NCBI RefSeq assembly: GCF_042676045.1
Contig: NZ_JBHTJV010000012.1
Coordinates: 74,103-138,102 of the forward strand
Source: Pseudahrensia aquimaris
GTDB lineage: Bacteria > Pseudomonadota > Alphaproteobacteria > Rhizobiales > Rhizobiaceae
Direction: 5' to 3'
DNA: 64,000 nucleotides
Below the pieces are notes generated by a model that searched no databases, had not been told where the DNA came from, and saw only the letters and a program-made list of their open reading frames with translations. This document shows positions 31,729-41,187 of the stretch, one piece after another (position 1 is the first letter of the stretch; the number at the start of each line of letters is the position of its first letter). The position numbers and the translations under genes were made by a program.

Positions 31729-32619
31729 ATGCCACATCGTATAAAACAGCCTCCCAAGGCCTACTCAAAGCATTACCATCTCGGTCTTGGCTTTCACGGC
31801 TTTCATCGAATCAACTATCTTGAATGGGGCGATCCGGCGAAGTTCAACACGCAGGAAACGCTGTTTTGTGTCCACGGTCTGACGCGCAACGCACACGATT
31901 TCGACTATTTCGCCCACGAGATGTGCAAGGACTATCGCGTCGTCTGCCCGGACGTAGTGGGACGCGGCGACAGCGATCACCTCGATTCGGCAGAGGGCTA
32001 CAATTACCTCCAATACAACGCGGATATGAATGCGCTGATCGCGCGCCTTGGCGTGACAGAGGTCAACTGGATCGGCACGTCGATGGGTGGCATTATTGGC
32101 ATGGTGCTGGCGTCGGTGGCGCAATCACCCATCCGCCGGTTGGTCGTCAACGACATTGGCCCAGAGGTCTCTCGCGACGCGCTGATGTCGATTGCAGAAT
32201 ATATCGGGCGTTCTGACGAATTCGATACCCAGAAAGACATCGAAACCTATCTGCGCGGGATCTACAGAGAATTCGCGCCTATGAGCGACGACGACTGGGT
32301 GCAGATGGCGCGCTATGCTAGCCGACGCACGAAAACCGGCAAGTGGCGCTTGAAGGTCGACAACCGCGTGGGCGATGCGTTCCGTGATTCTATTTCGTTT
32401 TTCAACGTCGATATGTGGGAAACGTGGGAGCGTATAACCTGCCCGGTTCTGGTTTTGCGCGGCAAGGATTCCAGTTTTCTATCAGAAGATACCGCCCAGA
32501 GAATGTTGGAGGGCGGGCCACAAACAACGCTTGTTGAGTTCGAAGATACCGGCCACACGCCCACCCTGCGCAATGACGAACAGGTTCAGGTGATCGCTGA
32601 TTGGCTGAAAGAAAACTAA
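31729..32619 (+). CDS. Alpha/beta hydrolase of unknown substrate next to phaR
   Basis: A 296-residue alpha/beta hydrolase. The oxyanion strand is LFCVHGLTRNAHDFD, the nucleophile elbow is GTSMGG with Ser118, and acid and histidine candidates lie in VLRGKDSSFLSEDT and EDTGHTPTL. The gene is 15 bases after phaR and about 75 bases before gabD, probably in the same transcript. A PHA oligomer or lactone hydrolase function would suit the neighbourhood, but nothing in the sequence proves it. Confidence 0.85.
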   Translation: MPHRIKQPPKAYSKHYHLGLGFHGFHRINYLEWGDPAKFNTQETLFCVHGLTRNAHDFDYFAHEMCKDYRVVCPDVVGRGDSDHLDSAEGYNYLQYNADMNALIARLGVTEVNWIGTSMGGIIGMVLASVAQSPIRRLVVNDIGPEVSRDALMSIAEYIGRSDEFDTQKDIETYLRGIYREFAPMSDDDWVQMARYASRRTKTGKWRLKVDNRVGDAFRDSISFFNVDMWETWERITCPVLVLRGKDSSFLSEDTAQRMLEGGPQTTLVEFEDTGHTPTLRNDEQVQVIADWLKEN

Positions 32620-32694
32620 GCATTCAATTTTATAGACCCGCAGCATCCGCGTGCTGGCTCACCGAAAACCGACAGACCACAAAGGCAAATCATT

Positions 32695-34122
32695 ATGGAA
32701 ATCCGCAGAACCCAGTGCCTTATTGACGGCGAATGGATAGGCAAGGGCGAAACCCCCGTTTTGAACCCAGCCTCTGGTGAAGAGATCGCACACGTTCCCC
32801 ACATGGGTGGGGAAGAGACCGTGCGTGCCATCGCGGCGGCGAGCAAGGCGTTCAAGACTTGGAGCCGCTCGCTGGCGAAAGAACGCTCGGCAATTTTGCG
32901 TCGTTGGTTTGATCTGATCGTGGAAAATGCCGACGAACTGGCTGCCATTTTGACAGAAGAACAAGGCAAGCCGCTGACGGAGGCAAAAGGCGAAATCCTC
33001 TATGCCGCATCGTTCGTTGAGTTTTACGCCGAAGAAGCCAAGCGCATTTACGGAGAAACGATCCCAAGCCCGTTCAAAGACGGACGCATCATCGTGCTGC
33101 GAGAGCCGATTGGTGTCGTGGCCGCGATTACGCCGTGGAACTTTCCGGCAGCAATGATCACCCGCAAGGTGGCTCCAGCTTTTGCTGCGGGCTGTACTGC
33201 TGTGGTCAAACCAGCGCCTGACACTCCGCTGACAGCTTTTGCCTTGGCTTCGCTTGCACAGGAAGCGGGATTGCCCGCCGGTGTGTTGAATGTCATTTCT
33301 GGTGATGCGGTCGCCATAGGCAATGCGTTGTGTGCGAGCGACGATGTGCGAGCGCTAACATTCACCGGCTCCACTCCCATCGGCAAGCTGCTCATCAAGC
33401 AATGTGCGGATACCGTAAAGCAAATGGGTCTGGAATTGGGCGGCAACGCGCCGTTTATCGTGTTCGATGACGCCGATATTGATGCCGCTGTGCAGGGCGC
33501 TATGGCTTCCAAGTTCCGCAATGCCGGGCAGACCTGCGTGTGCGCAAACCGCATCTATGTGCAGGCGGGTGTATACGATGAGTTTGCAGAGAAGCTTACC
33601 GCCGAAGTCAACAAAATGGTGGTTGGTCCCGGCGCCGAAGAAGGCGTAACCCAAGGCCCGCTTATCAACGATGCCGCAGTGCAAAAGGTTGAGGGGCTGG
33701 TCAAAGACGCGCTCGATAAGGGTGCAAGCGTGGCAACTGGTGGCGGTCGCCATCAACTCGGCGGCCGGTTCTTCCAGCCGACTGTTTTGACGGACGTAAC
33801 CACCGCAATGGCCGTCACACGCGACGAAATTTTTGGCCCAGTAGCACCGCTCTACAAGTTTGAAAAAGACGAAGACGCCGTGGAAATGGCGAATGCGACC
33901 GAGTTCGGCCTCGCATCCTATTTCTATTCCCGAGACATCGGCCGGATCTGGCGGGTCGCTGAAGCGCTGGAATACGGCATGGTGTCCATCAACTCGGGTA
34001 TTCTATCAACCGAAGTCGCGCCGTTTGGCGGTGTGAAAGAATCCGGCACCGGGCGCGAAGGTTCGCGCCACGGCATCGATGAATTCACCGAGCTGAAATA
34101 TATGCTGATGAGCGGTATCTAG
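32695..34122 (+). CDS. gabD: Succinate-semialdehyde dehydrogenase GabD-type
   Basis: A 475-residue NAD(P)-dependent aldehyde dehydrogenase close to GabD: TEEQGKPLTEAKGEI, the cofactor stretch VAAITPWNFPAAMITRKVAPA, Glu247 (LELGGNAPFIVF) and the catalytic Cys281 (AGQTCVCANRIYV). The double cysteine pattern CVC and the PFGGVKESGTGREGS end are typical of succinate-semialdehyde dehydrogenases. It has no gabT next to it; instead it lies in the PHA region, where it could oxidise succinate semialdehyde formed by the ThDP enzyme. Its stop overlaps that of fabI in CTAG. Confidence 0.92.
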   Translation: MEIRRTQCLIDGEWIGKGETPVLNPASGEEIAHVPHMGGEETVRAIAAASKAFKTWSRSLAKERSAILRRWFDLIVENADELAAILTEEQGKPLTEAKGEILYAASFVEFYAEEAKRIYGETIPSPFKDGRIIVLREPIGVVAAITPWNFPAAMITRKVAPAFAAGCTAVVKPAPDTPLTAFALASLAQEAGLPAGVLNVISGDAVAIGNALCASDDVRALTFTGSTPIGKLLIKQCADTVKQMGLELGGNAPFIVFDDADIDAAVQGAMASKFRNAGQTCVCANRIYVQAGVYDEFAEKLTAEVNKMVVGPGAEEGVTQGPLINDAAVQKVEGLVKDALDKGASVATGGGRHQLGGRFFQPTVLTDVTTAMAVTRDEIFGPVAPLYKFEKDEDAVEMANATEFGLASYFYSRDIGRIWRVAEALEYGMVSINSGILSTEVAPFGGVKESGTGREGSRHGIDEFTELKYMLMSGI

Positions 34123-34949
34123 CTAATCGACGGGTCCGCTTCCAACACGCGCAATTCCTCTAAGCGCGGCATGGAAATGGTCGAATAGCCGGAATCCACG
34201 AAATGCACATCGCCGGTCACACCTGACCCAAGGTCAGACAACATGTAGAGCGCCGCGCCACCGATCTCGTCCAGCGAGACGGTGCGGCGCAACGGTGCGT
34301 TGCGCTTTTGGTAATTGTACATCTGACGCGCATCGGCCACGCCAGCGCCCGCCAATGTGCGGACAGGGCCAGCGGAAATCGCATTGACGCGAATGTTGTC
34401 CGGACCGTAATCGGTGGCCAGATAGCGCACGGATGCTTCCAATGCCGCTTTGGCCACGCCCATGACGTTGTAGTTCGGCATGACGCGGGTTGAGCCGCCA
34501 TAGGTGAGCGTGATCATAGAGCCGCCGTTGGTCATCAGTTCGGCGGCGCGTTTGGCCGTTTCAGTGAAGGAAAAGCACGAGATCAACATGGTGCGGGAAA
34601 AATTCTCGCGGCTTGTGTCTGCGTATTTGCCTTTCAATTCGCTACGGTCTGAAAAGCCGATGGCGTGGACGAAAAAGTCGATGCTGCCCCAATCGTCGCG
34701 CAGAGTATCGAACACCGCATCAACAGAGGCTATGTCTTCCACATCGCAGGGTAGCAAGTGTTTGGCGCCAACGCTTTCAGCCAGCGGCTTCACGCGTTTG
34801 CCAAACGCGTCACCTTGATAGGTGAATGCGAGTTCTGCGCCGTGGGCGGCCAGTGTTCTGGCTATACCCCATGCGATGGAATGATCGTTGGCTACGCCCA
34901 TGATGAGGCCGCGCTTTCCGGCCATCAGATTTGATTTCAATTCGCTCAT
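34119..34949 (-). CDS. fabI: Enoyl-[acyl-carrier-protein] reductase FabI (NADH)
   Basis: A 276-residue short-chain dehydrogenase of the FabI type that reduces trans-2-enoyl-ACP in the last step of each fatty acid elongation cycle. The nucleotide motif (GLIMGVANDHSIAWGIA), Tyr160 and Lys167 (Y-x6-K), and SAGPVRTLAGAGVAD are characteristic. It is the third gene of fabA-fabB-fabI, 17 bases after fabB, an arrangement usual in Rhizobiales. Confidence 0.96.
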   Translation of the reverse strand: MSELKSNLMAGKRGLIMGVANDHSIAWGIARTLAAHGAELAFTYQGDAFGKRVKPLAESVGAKHLLPCDVEDIASVDAVFDTLRDDWGSIDFFVHAIGFSDRSELKGKYADTSRENFSRTMLISCFSFTETAKRAAELMTNGGSMITLTYGGSTRVMPNYNVMGVAKAALEASVRYLATDYGPDNIRVNAISAGPVRTLAGAGVADARQMYNYQKRNAPLRRTVSLDEIGGAALYMLSDLGSGVTGDVHFVDSGYSTISMPRLEELRVLEADPSIS

Positions 34950-34966
34950 TGGTGCAGCTCCCGTTC

Positions 34967-36184
34967 CTACGCGTGACGCTGGAAAACCAGCGATGCGTTG
35001 GTGCCGCCAAACCCGAAGGAATTTGAAAGGACGGTGTCGATTTTCGCGTTGTCGATGCGTTCGCGCACGATAGGCATGTCGGCAAAGTCTGGATCAATTT
35101 CGGTTATGTGAGCGCTTTCGCAGATGAAATTGTTTTGCATCATCAGCAATGAGTAGATTGCCTCCTGCACTCCAGTCGCACCGAGCGAGTGGCCTGTTAG
35201 CGATTTAGTGGCAGAGAATGGCGGGCACTTCTCACCAAACACGGCGCGAAGCCCCTCGATTTCCTTCGCATCGCCCACGCCGGTGGAGGTCGCGTGCGGG
35301 TTGATATAGTCCACTTCGCCGTCAACGGTCGCCAGCGCCTGTTGCATGCAGCGGATCGCGCCTTCGCCTGATGGTGCAACTTGATCGTAGCCGTCCGACG
35401 TTGCGCCGTAGCCGACGATCTCGCCATAGATTTTCGCACCACGGGCCTTGGCGTGTTCCAGCTCTTCCAGGACCAGAACGCCTGCGCCGCCAGCGATGAC
35501 AAAGCCGTCGCGGTCTACCGAGAAGGCGCGTGAAGCTGTTGCGGGCGTGTCGTTGTATTTCGACGACATGGCCCCCATTGCGTCAAACAGGTTGGACATT
35601 GTCCAATCGAAGTCTTCCGAACCACCAGCAAAGATAATGTCCTGCTTACCGACTTGGATCGTCTCATAGGCGTTGCCGATGCAGTGGTTGGACGTCGCGC
35701 ACGCTGACGAAATGGAGTAGTTGACGCCTTTGATTTTGAACTGCGTCGCGAGCACAGCGGACGCTGTCGAAGACATCGCCTTGGGGACGGCGAGCGGCCC
35801 AATGCGTTTGGGAGAGCCGGTGTCGATTGTCTTTTGAGCGGCTTCCACGATTGTGCGCGTGGAAGGGCCGCCCGAACCCATAATGATGCCCGTGCGTGGG
35901 TTGTCGACTTCCGTGTCTTCAAGACCGGCATCGCGGATCGCCTGTTCCATGGCGATATAGTTCCATGCGGTTCCTTGGGACATAAAGCGCGCCGTGCGGC
36001 GGTCGAGAATTTCAAACGGATCAAGATCTGGTACGCCGCCGACCTGCGAGCGAAAATTGTGCTCGGCAAACTGAGGGGCGGCCTTAATGCCAGACTTCGC
36101 CTCGCGCAGTGAAGCGAGCACCTCATTGCTGTTGTTCCCGATGGAGGAAACGATCCCCATGCCCGTGACCACAACTCTTTTCAT
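34967..36184 (-). CDS. fabB: Beta-ketoacyl-ACP synthase I FabB
   Basis: A 405-residue condensing enzyme with the Cys-His-His triad: Cys162 in SISSACATSNHC, a histidine in NPHATSTGVGD (about residue 297) and one in SLTGHSLGATG (about 332). FabB elongates the cis-3-decenoyl-ACP made by FabA and is needed for unsaturated fatty acids. It follows fabA by 56 bases and is in the same operon. Confidence 0.96.
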   Translation of the reverse strand: MKRVVVTGMGIVSSIGNNSNEVLASLREAKSGIKAAPQFAEHNFRSQVGGVPDLDPFEILDRRTARFMSQGTAWNYIAMEQAIRDAGLEDTEVDNPRTGIIMGSGGPSTRTIVEAAQKTIDTGSPKRIGPLAVPKAMSSTASAVLATQFKIKGVNYSISSACATSNHCIGNAYETIQVGKQDIIFAGGSEDFDWTMSNLFDAMGAMSSKYNDTPATASRAFSVDRDGFVIAGGAGVLVLEELEHAKARGAKIYGEIVGYGATSDGYDQVAPSGEGAIRCMQQALATVDGEVDYINPHATSTGVGDAKEIEGLRAVFGEKCPPFSATKSLTGHSLGATGVQEAIYSLLMMQNNFICESAHITEIDPDFADMPIVRERIDNAKIDTVLSNSFGFGGTNASLVFQRHA

Positions 36185-36240
36185 CTGAAATCTCTTTCCT
36201 GGAAGAAAATCTGTAATTTGAATTTGCGCTTAAAGCGCAA

Positions 36241-36747
36241 TCAGGACGTGAAGAGGGCGACGCGCAGGTCGCTTGCCTGAAATACCTGTTCGCCATCAGC
36301 CCTTACAATGCCATCAGCTATACCGAGCACCAACTTGCCGCGCATGACGCGTTTGAAATCAATTTCATATTCCACGAGTTTGGTTTCAGGCGTCACCATT
36401 CCGGTAAATTTCACCTCACCGGTTGAAATGGCGCGGCCTTTGCCCGGTTCACCGAGCCAACCAAGATAGAAGCCCGTCAATTGCCAAAGGGCGTCGAGGC
36501 CCAAGCAACCGGGCATAACCGGATCGCCCTGGAAATGACATGGGAAGAACCATAGGTCCGGATGAATTGTGAACTGGGCGCGGATATGGCCCTTGTCCTT
36601 CGCACCACCCGTTTCGGAAATGGCTGTGATCTTGTCGAACATCAACATAGGCGGCAGGGGCAATTGGGCGTTGCCGGGGCCAAACATCTCGCCGCGCGAG
36701 CAGGTGAGAATTTCCTCGTAGTCGTAGCTGGATTTCTGTTCGGCCAT
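36241..36747 (-). CDS. fabA: 3-hydroxydecanoyl-ACP dehydratase/isomerase FabA
   Basis: A 168-residue hot-dog fold enzyme that introduces the double bond in anaerobic unsaturated fatty acid synthesis. Catalytic His71 and Asp85 are seen in CHFQGDPVMPGCLGLDALWQ. Family proteins start MAEQKSSY, which supports ATG 36747; an ATG four codons upstream (36759) is preceded by AGGGG and is an alternative. It is the first gene of the fab operon and divergent from irr with about 258 bases between. Confidence 0.96.
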   Translation of the reverse strand: MAEQKSSYDYEEILTCSRGEMFGPGNAQLPLPPMLMFDKITAISETGGAKDKGHIRAQFTIHPDLWFFPCHFQGDPVMPGCLGLDALWQLTGFYLGWLGEPGKGRAISTGEVKFTGMVTPETKLVEYEIDFKRVMRGKLVLGIADGIVRADGEQVFQASDLRVALFTS

Positions 36748-36943
36748 TTGAATATTCATGCCCCTGAAATGAGTCGGCCCACGCGGATATAAAGTGATGC
36801 GCGGGCGCGCAAGTGAGTTGTCGTGCAAGTCTTCGGCCGCCATACCAAGTGCGTCCGAACCGTGCTTTAACAGTGGCAAGGTGATGGGGTCAAACGCTGG
36901 TTGACGAAGGGGGCGGCTTGTTAAGAGTGCTTCGCATTGTCGC

Positions 36944-36972
36944 TTGCCGGGTCACAAGCGCTGCCCTATATT
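36944..36972 (+). promoter_or_regulatory. Candidate sigma-70 promoter of irr
   Basis: TTGCCG (36944-36949) and TATATT (36967-36972) are separated by exactly 17 bases, 33 bases before the irr ATG. It is the best -35/-10 pair seen in the fabA-irr gap. No clear Irr or iron-responsive palindrome was recognised beside it. Confidence 0.5.
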
Positions 36973-37005
36973 CTGTGCGAGACGACCAAGGGAAGCCTGT
37001 GAACC

Positions 37006-37443
37006 ATGTCTGGCACTGAAAAAACGACCGAAACACATGAGCCAATTTGCCTTACGGGCAAGTTGCGCAAAGCTGGTTTGCGTCCGACACGCCAGCGGCT
37101 CTCTCTCGCCCAACTGCTTTTTTCAAAAGGCGATAGGCACGTTTCAGCCGAGGCGCTGCACGAAGAGGCTGTGGACGCCAATGTCCACGTTTCGCTGGCT
37201 ACGGTTTACAACACTCTGCATCAGTTCAACGAAGCTGGCCTGTTGCGGGCTGTCGCTATCGATTCATCAAAAACATACTTCGACACCAACACTTCCGATC
37301 ACCATCACTTCTTTATCGAAAAAGAAAACCGCGTGGTGGATGTGCCTGCGTCACAGATCACCGTCAGCGATCTGCCTGTTGCGCCGGAAGGTATGGAGAT
37401 TGAGCGTGTCGATGTAATCGTGCGGCTGCGCGAGAAGCGCTGA
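37006..37443 (+). CDS. irr: Iron response regulator Irr (Fur family)
   Basis: A 145-residue Fur-family protein with a winged helix (LRKAGLRPTRQRLSLAQLLF, then HVSLATVYNTLHQFNEAGLL) and the metal or haem region with the histidine run SDHHHFFIE that marks Irr of rhizobia and relatives. Irr accumulates in low iron, represses haem synthesis and iron-using genes, and is degraded or inactivated through haem. The irr-fabA divergence is conserved in Rhizobiales and supports the taxonomic guess. No N-terminal haem regulatory Cys-Pro motif like that of Bradyrhizobium is present. Confidence 0.92.
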   Translation: MSGTEKTTETHEPICLTGKLRKAGLRPTRQRLSLAQLLFSKGDRHVSAEALHEEAVDANVHVSLATVYNTLHQFNEAGLLRAVAIDSSKTYFDTNTSDHHHFFIEKENRVVDVPASQITVSDLPVAPEGMEIERVDVIVRLREKR

Positions 37444-37454
37444 ACGACCGCCCT

Positions 37455-38057
37455 TTAGCCGTCGATCAACTCACCGGGATAAGTTCCCCATAATTTAGCT
37501 TGGGGAAGGTAGGCGCTTGTGTTGCTCGCTTCGATTTCGCACCAGCCGTTGTGGCACTCCTTCAAATCAACCAACAATCCAGCCTGCACTTTTGCGACTG
37601 TCGCAGCATCGCCTCGGGCGCGGTATTTTGCGTCAAGCAATTGTGCGCTTGTTACCGTGCCATCTTCGGCGATCTCACGATCCCAAGGCGCAACGATGGC
37701 CGTGCGGCGCGAAGATAGAAGCGAGTGCAGAACCCATCCGGTTGTGCCTTCCGCATCGCGCACACGCCGCCAACGGTCAAATTCCTGAATGACCTCAACG
37801 GGCAGACCCGAACGCTTATAGAGCCAGTTGATTGAATAGGCGCGGCCAGGGCCGACACGTAAGTTCACGGCCGGCGCCTTCAAGCTCACAAAGCGAGGGA
37901 TCGGCAGGCCGGTCACCCTGCCCTTTTTTATGCCATCGCTTTCGTCGGCCAGCGATACGTTCGGCGCGGCCGCGAGCGTCACAATTGCGAGCATGCCCAT
38001 GGCAAGGGTTTTGAAAAAGCGGTTAGAAAAGAATGGCTGTCTGATTTCCCGGATCAC
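37455..38057 (-). CDS. Exported SH3-domain protein
   Basis: A 200-residue protein with an N-terminal signal peptide or anchor (hydrophobic segment about residues 15-37, MGMLAIVTLAAAPNVSLA). One bacterial SH3 domain spans about residues 58-115 (VNLRVGPGRAYSINWLYKRSGLPVEVI, then WRRVRDAEGTTGWV), and a second partial SH3-like half follows (AKVQAGLLVDLKECHNGWCEIE). Such proteins are periplasmic and may contact peptidoglycan. It converges with irr. The function is unknown. Confidence 0.85.
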   Translation of the reverse strand: MIREIRQPFFSNRFFKTLAMGMLAIVTLAAAPNVSLADESDGIKKGRVTGLPIPRFVSLKAPAVNLRVGPGRAYSINWLYKRSGLPVEVIQEFDRWRRVRDAEGTTGWVLHSLLSSRRTAIVAPWDREIAEDGTVTSAQLLDAKYRARGDAATVAKVQAGLLVDLKECHNGWCEIEASNTSAYLPQAKLWGTYPGELIDG

Positions 38058-38340
38058 TTGCGGTATCGTCCCTGCTTAAAAAGAGTATCTTCACCCTCAC
38101 ATCGACGTCAGTATCAACGATGCAATTGGAGCCATTGCCTTTAACAGCGCGCATGATAAAAACGGGCGGCTGAACAGGCGGAGCGCCATGGTTCACCAAA
38201 CCTCGCCGTTTTCGGTTAAAGTGCGCTCAAGAGACATGGTAAACAGGCTCTTAATCTCACTGTCCTTTTGGGCGTGTGACTTTATGGGCATGCGATCAGA
38301 ACCCGGCGGGGCGCGCCGGAGACAAGGCAGTTGAACGGGC

Positions 38341-39339
38341 ATGCCAACTTCCAAACCTCGCGTCATTGTGACGAGAAAACTCCCAGACGCGGCAGAGACG
38401 CGGATGATGGAGTTGTTCGATACCAAGTTGAACATCGACGACACCAAGATGAACCGCGAGCAGCTGGCGCAAGCGATGGCGGAGGCAGACGTTCTGGTGC
38501 CGACCGTTACCGACGCCATCGACGCCGATCTCATCTCCAAGGCTGGCGAGCGGCTGAAGCTGATTGCCAATTTTGGCAATGGCACCGACAACATTGATAT
38601 CAAAGCCGCGATGGATCGCGGCATTACGGTCACCAACACGCCCAAGGTTTTGACCGAAGACACCGCTGATATGATTATGGCGATGATGCTAGCAGTGCCG
38701 CGCCGTCTGGTAGAAGGCGCGCGGGTGATGATGAGCGACGAAGGCTGGGAAGGTTGGGCGCCGAGCTGGATGCTCGGCAACCGCATCTACGGCAAACGCC
38801 TTGGCATTATAGGAATGGGCCGCATCGGCTCCGCAGTCGCCCGCCGCGCACGCGCCTTTGGGCTGGCCATTCATTATCACAACCCAAAACCCGTTCATCC
38901 CGAACTCGAAGAAGAGTTGGAAGCAACCTATTGGGACAGCCTCGACCAAATGTTGGCGCGCATGGACATCATTTCCATCAACTGCCCTTATACGCCAGCA
39001 ACTTTCCACCTTTTACACGAACGCCGCATCAAGCTGTTGCAGCGCGGCGCTTATGTCGTGAACGCAGCGCGTGGCGAAATCATTCAGGAAGCGGCGCTGA
39101 TAGATGCGCTAGAGACTGGCGCGATCGCAGGTGCAGCACTGGATGTGTTTGAACACGAACCGGCCGTCTCTCCGCGCTTCCGCGCCTTAGCAGAGAAAGG
39201 CAAAGTGCTGATGCTGCCCCATATGGGCTCTGCGACAGTCGAAGGGCGCAACGAGATGGGTGATAAAGTCATCATCAACATCCGCACATTCTTCGACGGT
39301 CATCGCCCGCCGGACCGGGTTTTGCCACGGCGAGACTGA
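38341..39339 (+). CDS. D-isomer specific 2-hydroxyacid dehydrogenase, glyoxylate reductase-like
   Basis: A 332-residue NAD(P)-dependent 2-hydroxyacid dehydrogenase. The substrate domain has ANFGNGTDNIDIKAAMDRGI; the Rossmann motif is LGIIGMGRIGSAVARRARAFG; the catalytic Arg, Glu and His are in NAARGEII, FEHEP and LPHMGSAT. It looks like the glyoxylate/hydroxypyruvate reductases usual in Rhizobiales, but the substrate is not proven. It is monocistronic by spacing. Confidence 0.9.
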   Translation: MPTSKPRVIVTRKLPDAAETRMMELFDTKLNIDDTKMNREQLAQAMAEADVLVPTVTDAIDADLISKAGERLKLIANFGNGTDNIDIKAAMDRGITVTNTPKVLTEDTADMIMAMMLAVPRRLVEGARVMMSDEGWEGWAPSWMLGNRIYGKRLGIIGMGRIGSAVARRARAFGLAIHYHNPKPVHPELEEELEATYWDSLDQMLARMDIISINCPYTPATFHLLHERRIKLLQRGAYVVNAARGEIIQEAALIDALETGAIAGAALDVFEHEPAVSPRFRALAEKGKVLMLPHMGSATVEGRNEMGDKVIINIRTFFDGHRPPDRVLPRRD

Positions 39340-39508
39340 CCGCTCTTAGCCTCTCTTTAGTTCAAGTTTCTCAAACCACGCATGATGCACGGCATGGGGA
39401 CAGTTGCCTGCAAGTGATTCCTTTCGGCGTTTAAGACGAATAGTCTGCGCGGAACGCAAAATTGATTCGCCGCTTTACGCCCAACCTCCCCAAATTAGAA
39501 AGCCGCGC

Positions 39509-41116
39509 GTGCTTACACCCACCGCAATTGCTGAAAAAATTATCGTGATGGAAGGCTGGCGGGCCAACCTGTTGGCCGTCGCAGCCGGGGCTGCATCGGC
39601 TTTGGCTTTGGCGCCCTTTCACCTCTGGCCCATCCTATTTTTCACGATGCCGATTTTTGTCTGGCTGCTGGATGGTGCGGTTGCACCGAGTGCGTCGCGG
39701 GGGCTGCGGAGGTTCTGGCCCGCTTTTCGCACAGGCTTTAATTTCGGGTTTGGCTATTTTCTCGCCGGCCTTTGGTGGATTGGTCAGGCGTTTTTGGTTG
39801 AGGCAGATGAGTTTGCGTTTTTGCTGCCGGTTGCCGTTATCGGACTGCCAATACTGCTAGCGCTTTTTTGGGGTGTTGGGGCGGCATTTTCGCGTTTGGC
39901 ATGGCGCGACGGCTGGTCAAGGCTTTTGGCATTTGCCTGCGCAATAACGCTTGCAGAGCTTGCGCGTGGCCATGTTTGGACGGGTTTCCCCTGGAACTTA
40001 CCGGGTTATGCGCTGATGCCATCGCCCCTTATGATGCAGAGCGTTGGGCTGGTCGGCGCTTATGGCATGACCCTTGTCACCCTGTTCATCACGGCATCTC
40101 CGGCAATCTTTGCGCCGGGTGATGGCGTGCGCAAAAGGCGTGTGCGAGCCGTTCTTGCTTCTGCACTCGTGCTGCTGGTTGCTCATGCTGGGTACGGCGC
40201 TTGGGCGCTTTCGAGGGCAACCGATGATGTGGTGGCCAACGTCAAACTGCGGCTCGTGCAACCTAATATAGACCAGCGCGAAAAATGGAAACCGGAAAAC
40301 GCGGGGCCGATTTTCCGTTCCTATCTTGAATTGTCGAACACTAATGCAGGGCCACAGGCCAACGGCGCTAACGCTTTTACTCATATCATCTGGCCAGAAA
40401 GCGCCTTCCCTTTCATCTTGTCGGAACAACAGCAGGCGCTGGGTGCAATCCGCAACACGATTGGCCCAAATACCACGCTGATCAGCGGTGCCATGCGCAG
40501 AGAAAGCGGAGACGCAATCTTTAATTCGGCGCTCGTGATCAATGGCGAAGCGCAGATTGTGGCGGCACGCGACAAAACCCAACTCGTGCCATTCGGTGAA
40601 TTCTTGCCAGCGCAATCGTTCTTGGAATCTATGGGCTTTCAGCAATTGACTAAACAGCAAGGCGGCTTCGCGCAGGGCTTGACGCGTGCGCCTGTTTCGC
40701 TGCCCGGTGCGCCGGCTTTCTTGCCGCTTATTTGCTACGAGGTGGTCTATTCAGGCCCGCTGAACGCAGGCGAAGAGCGGCCCGGTTGGATCGTCAATCT
40801 GACCAATGATGCTTGGTTTGGGAACACATCTGGCCCCTACCAACATGCCCACCAAACGCGCGTTCGTGGCGTGGAGCAGGGTATTCCCATTGTGCGCGTT
40901 GCCAACAGCGGTATCACGTTTGTGTCAGACGCTTGGGGCCGCATTGATAAACAACTTCCTTTTGGTGCGAGAGCTGTGCTCGACAGCGATTTGCCGGTTG
41001 CGGCAGCAGCAACACCATTTTCTCGCAATGGCAATTTTCCTATTGCCCTTTTTGTTTGCATCCTGTTTTTTGCTTTGGTAGTCCTGCGGGCACTAAACAC
41101 CAACAGGTTGCAATGA
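39509..41116 (+). CDS. lnt: Apolipoprotein N-acyltransferase Lnt
   Basis: A 535-residue inner-membrane acyltransferase that adds the third acyl chain to lipoproteins. N-terminal transmembrane helices (starting GWRANLLAVAAGAASALALAP) precede a periplasmic nitrilase-like domain with Glu297 (IIWPESAFPF), Lys356 (AARDKTQLVPFGEF) and Cys409 (LPLICYEVVY), and a last helix ends the protein. The start is uncertain: I prefer GTG 39509 because the AEKIIVMEGW stretch before the first helix resembles the N-terminus of relatives; ATG 39548 is the alternative. The downstream xre-metK-trmB order is usual for the order. Confidence 0.92.
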   Translation: MLTPTAIAEKIIVMEGWRANLLAVAAGAASALALAPFHLWPILFFTMPIFVWLLDGAVAPSASRGLRRFWPAFRTGFNFGFGYFLAGLWWIGQAFLVEADEFAFLLPVAVIGLPILLALFWGVGAAFSRLAWRDGWSRLLAFACAITLAELARGHVWTGFPWNLPGYALMPSPLMMQSVGLVGAYGMTLVTLFITASPAIFAPGDGVRKRRVRAVLASALVLLVAHAGYGAWALSRATDDVVANVKLRLVQPNIDQREKWKPENAGPIFRSYLELSNTNAGPQANGANAFTHIIWPESAFPFILSEQQQALGAIRNTIGPNTTLISGAMRRESGDAIFNSALVINGEAQIVAARDKTQLVPFGEFLPAQSFLESMGFQQLTKQQGGFAQGLTRAPVSLPGAPAFLPLICYEVVYSGPLNAGEERPGWIVNLTNDAWFGNTSGPYQHAHQTRVRGVEQGIPIVRVANSGITFVSDAWGRIDKQLPFGARAVLDSDLPVAAAATPFSRNGNFPIALFVCILFFALVVLRALNTNRLQ

Positions 41117-41187
41117 CGTTCCTGCGCCCAAGCTGAATTGTCGCCACAAAACCGCGCCCAAAAGCGCAGCGACCAGAGGTTAAACGC

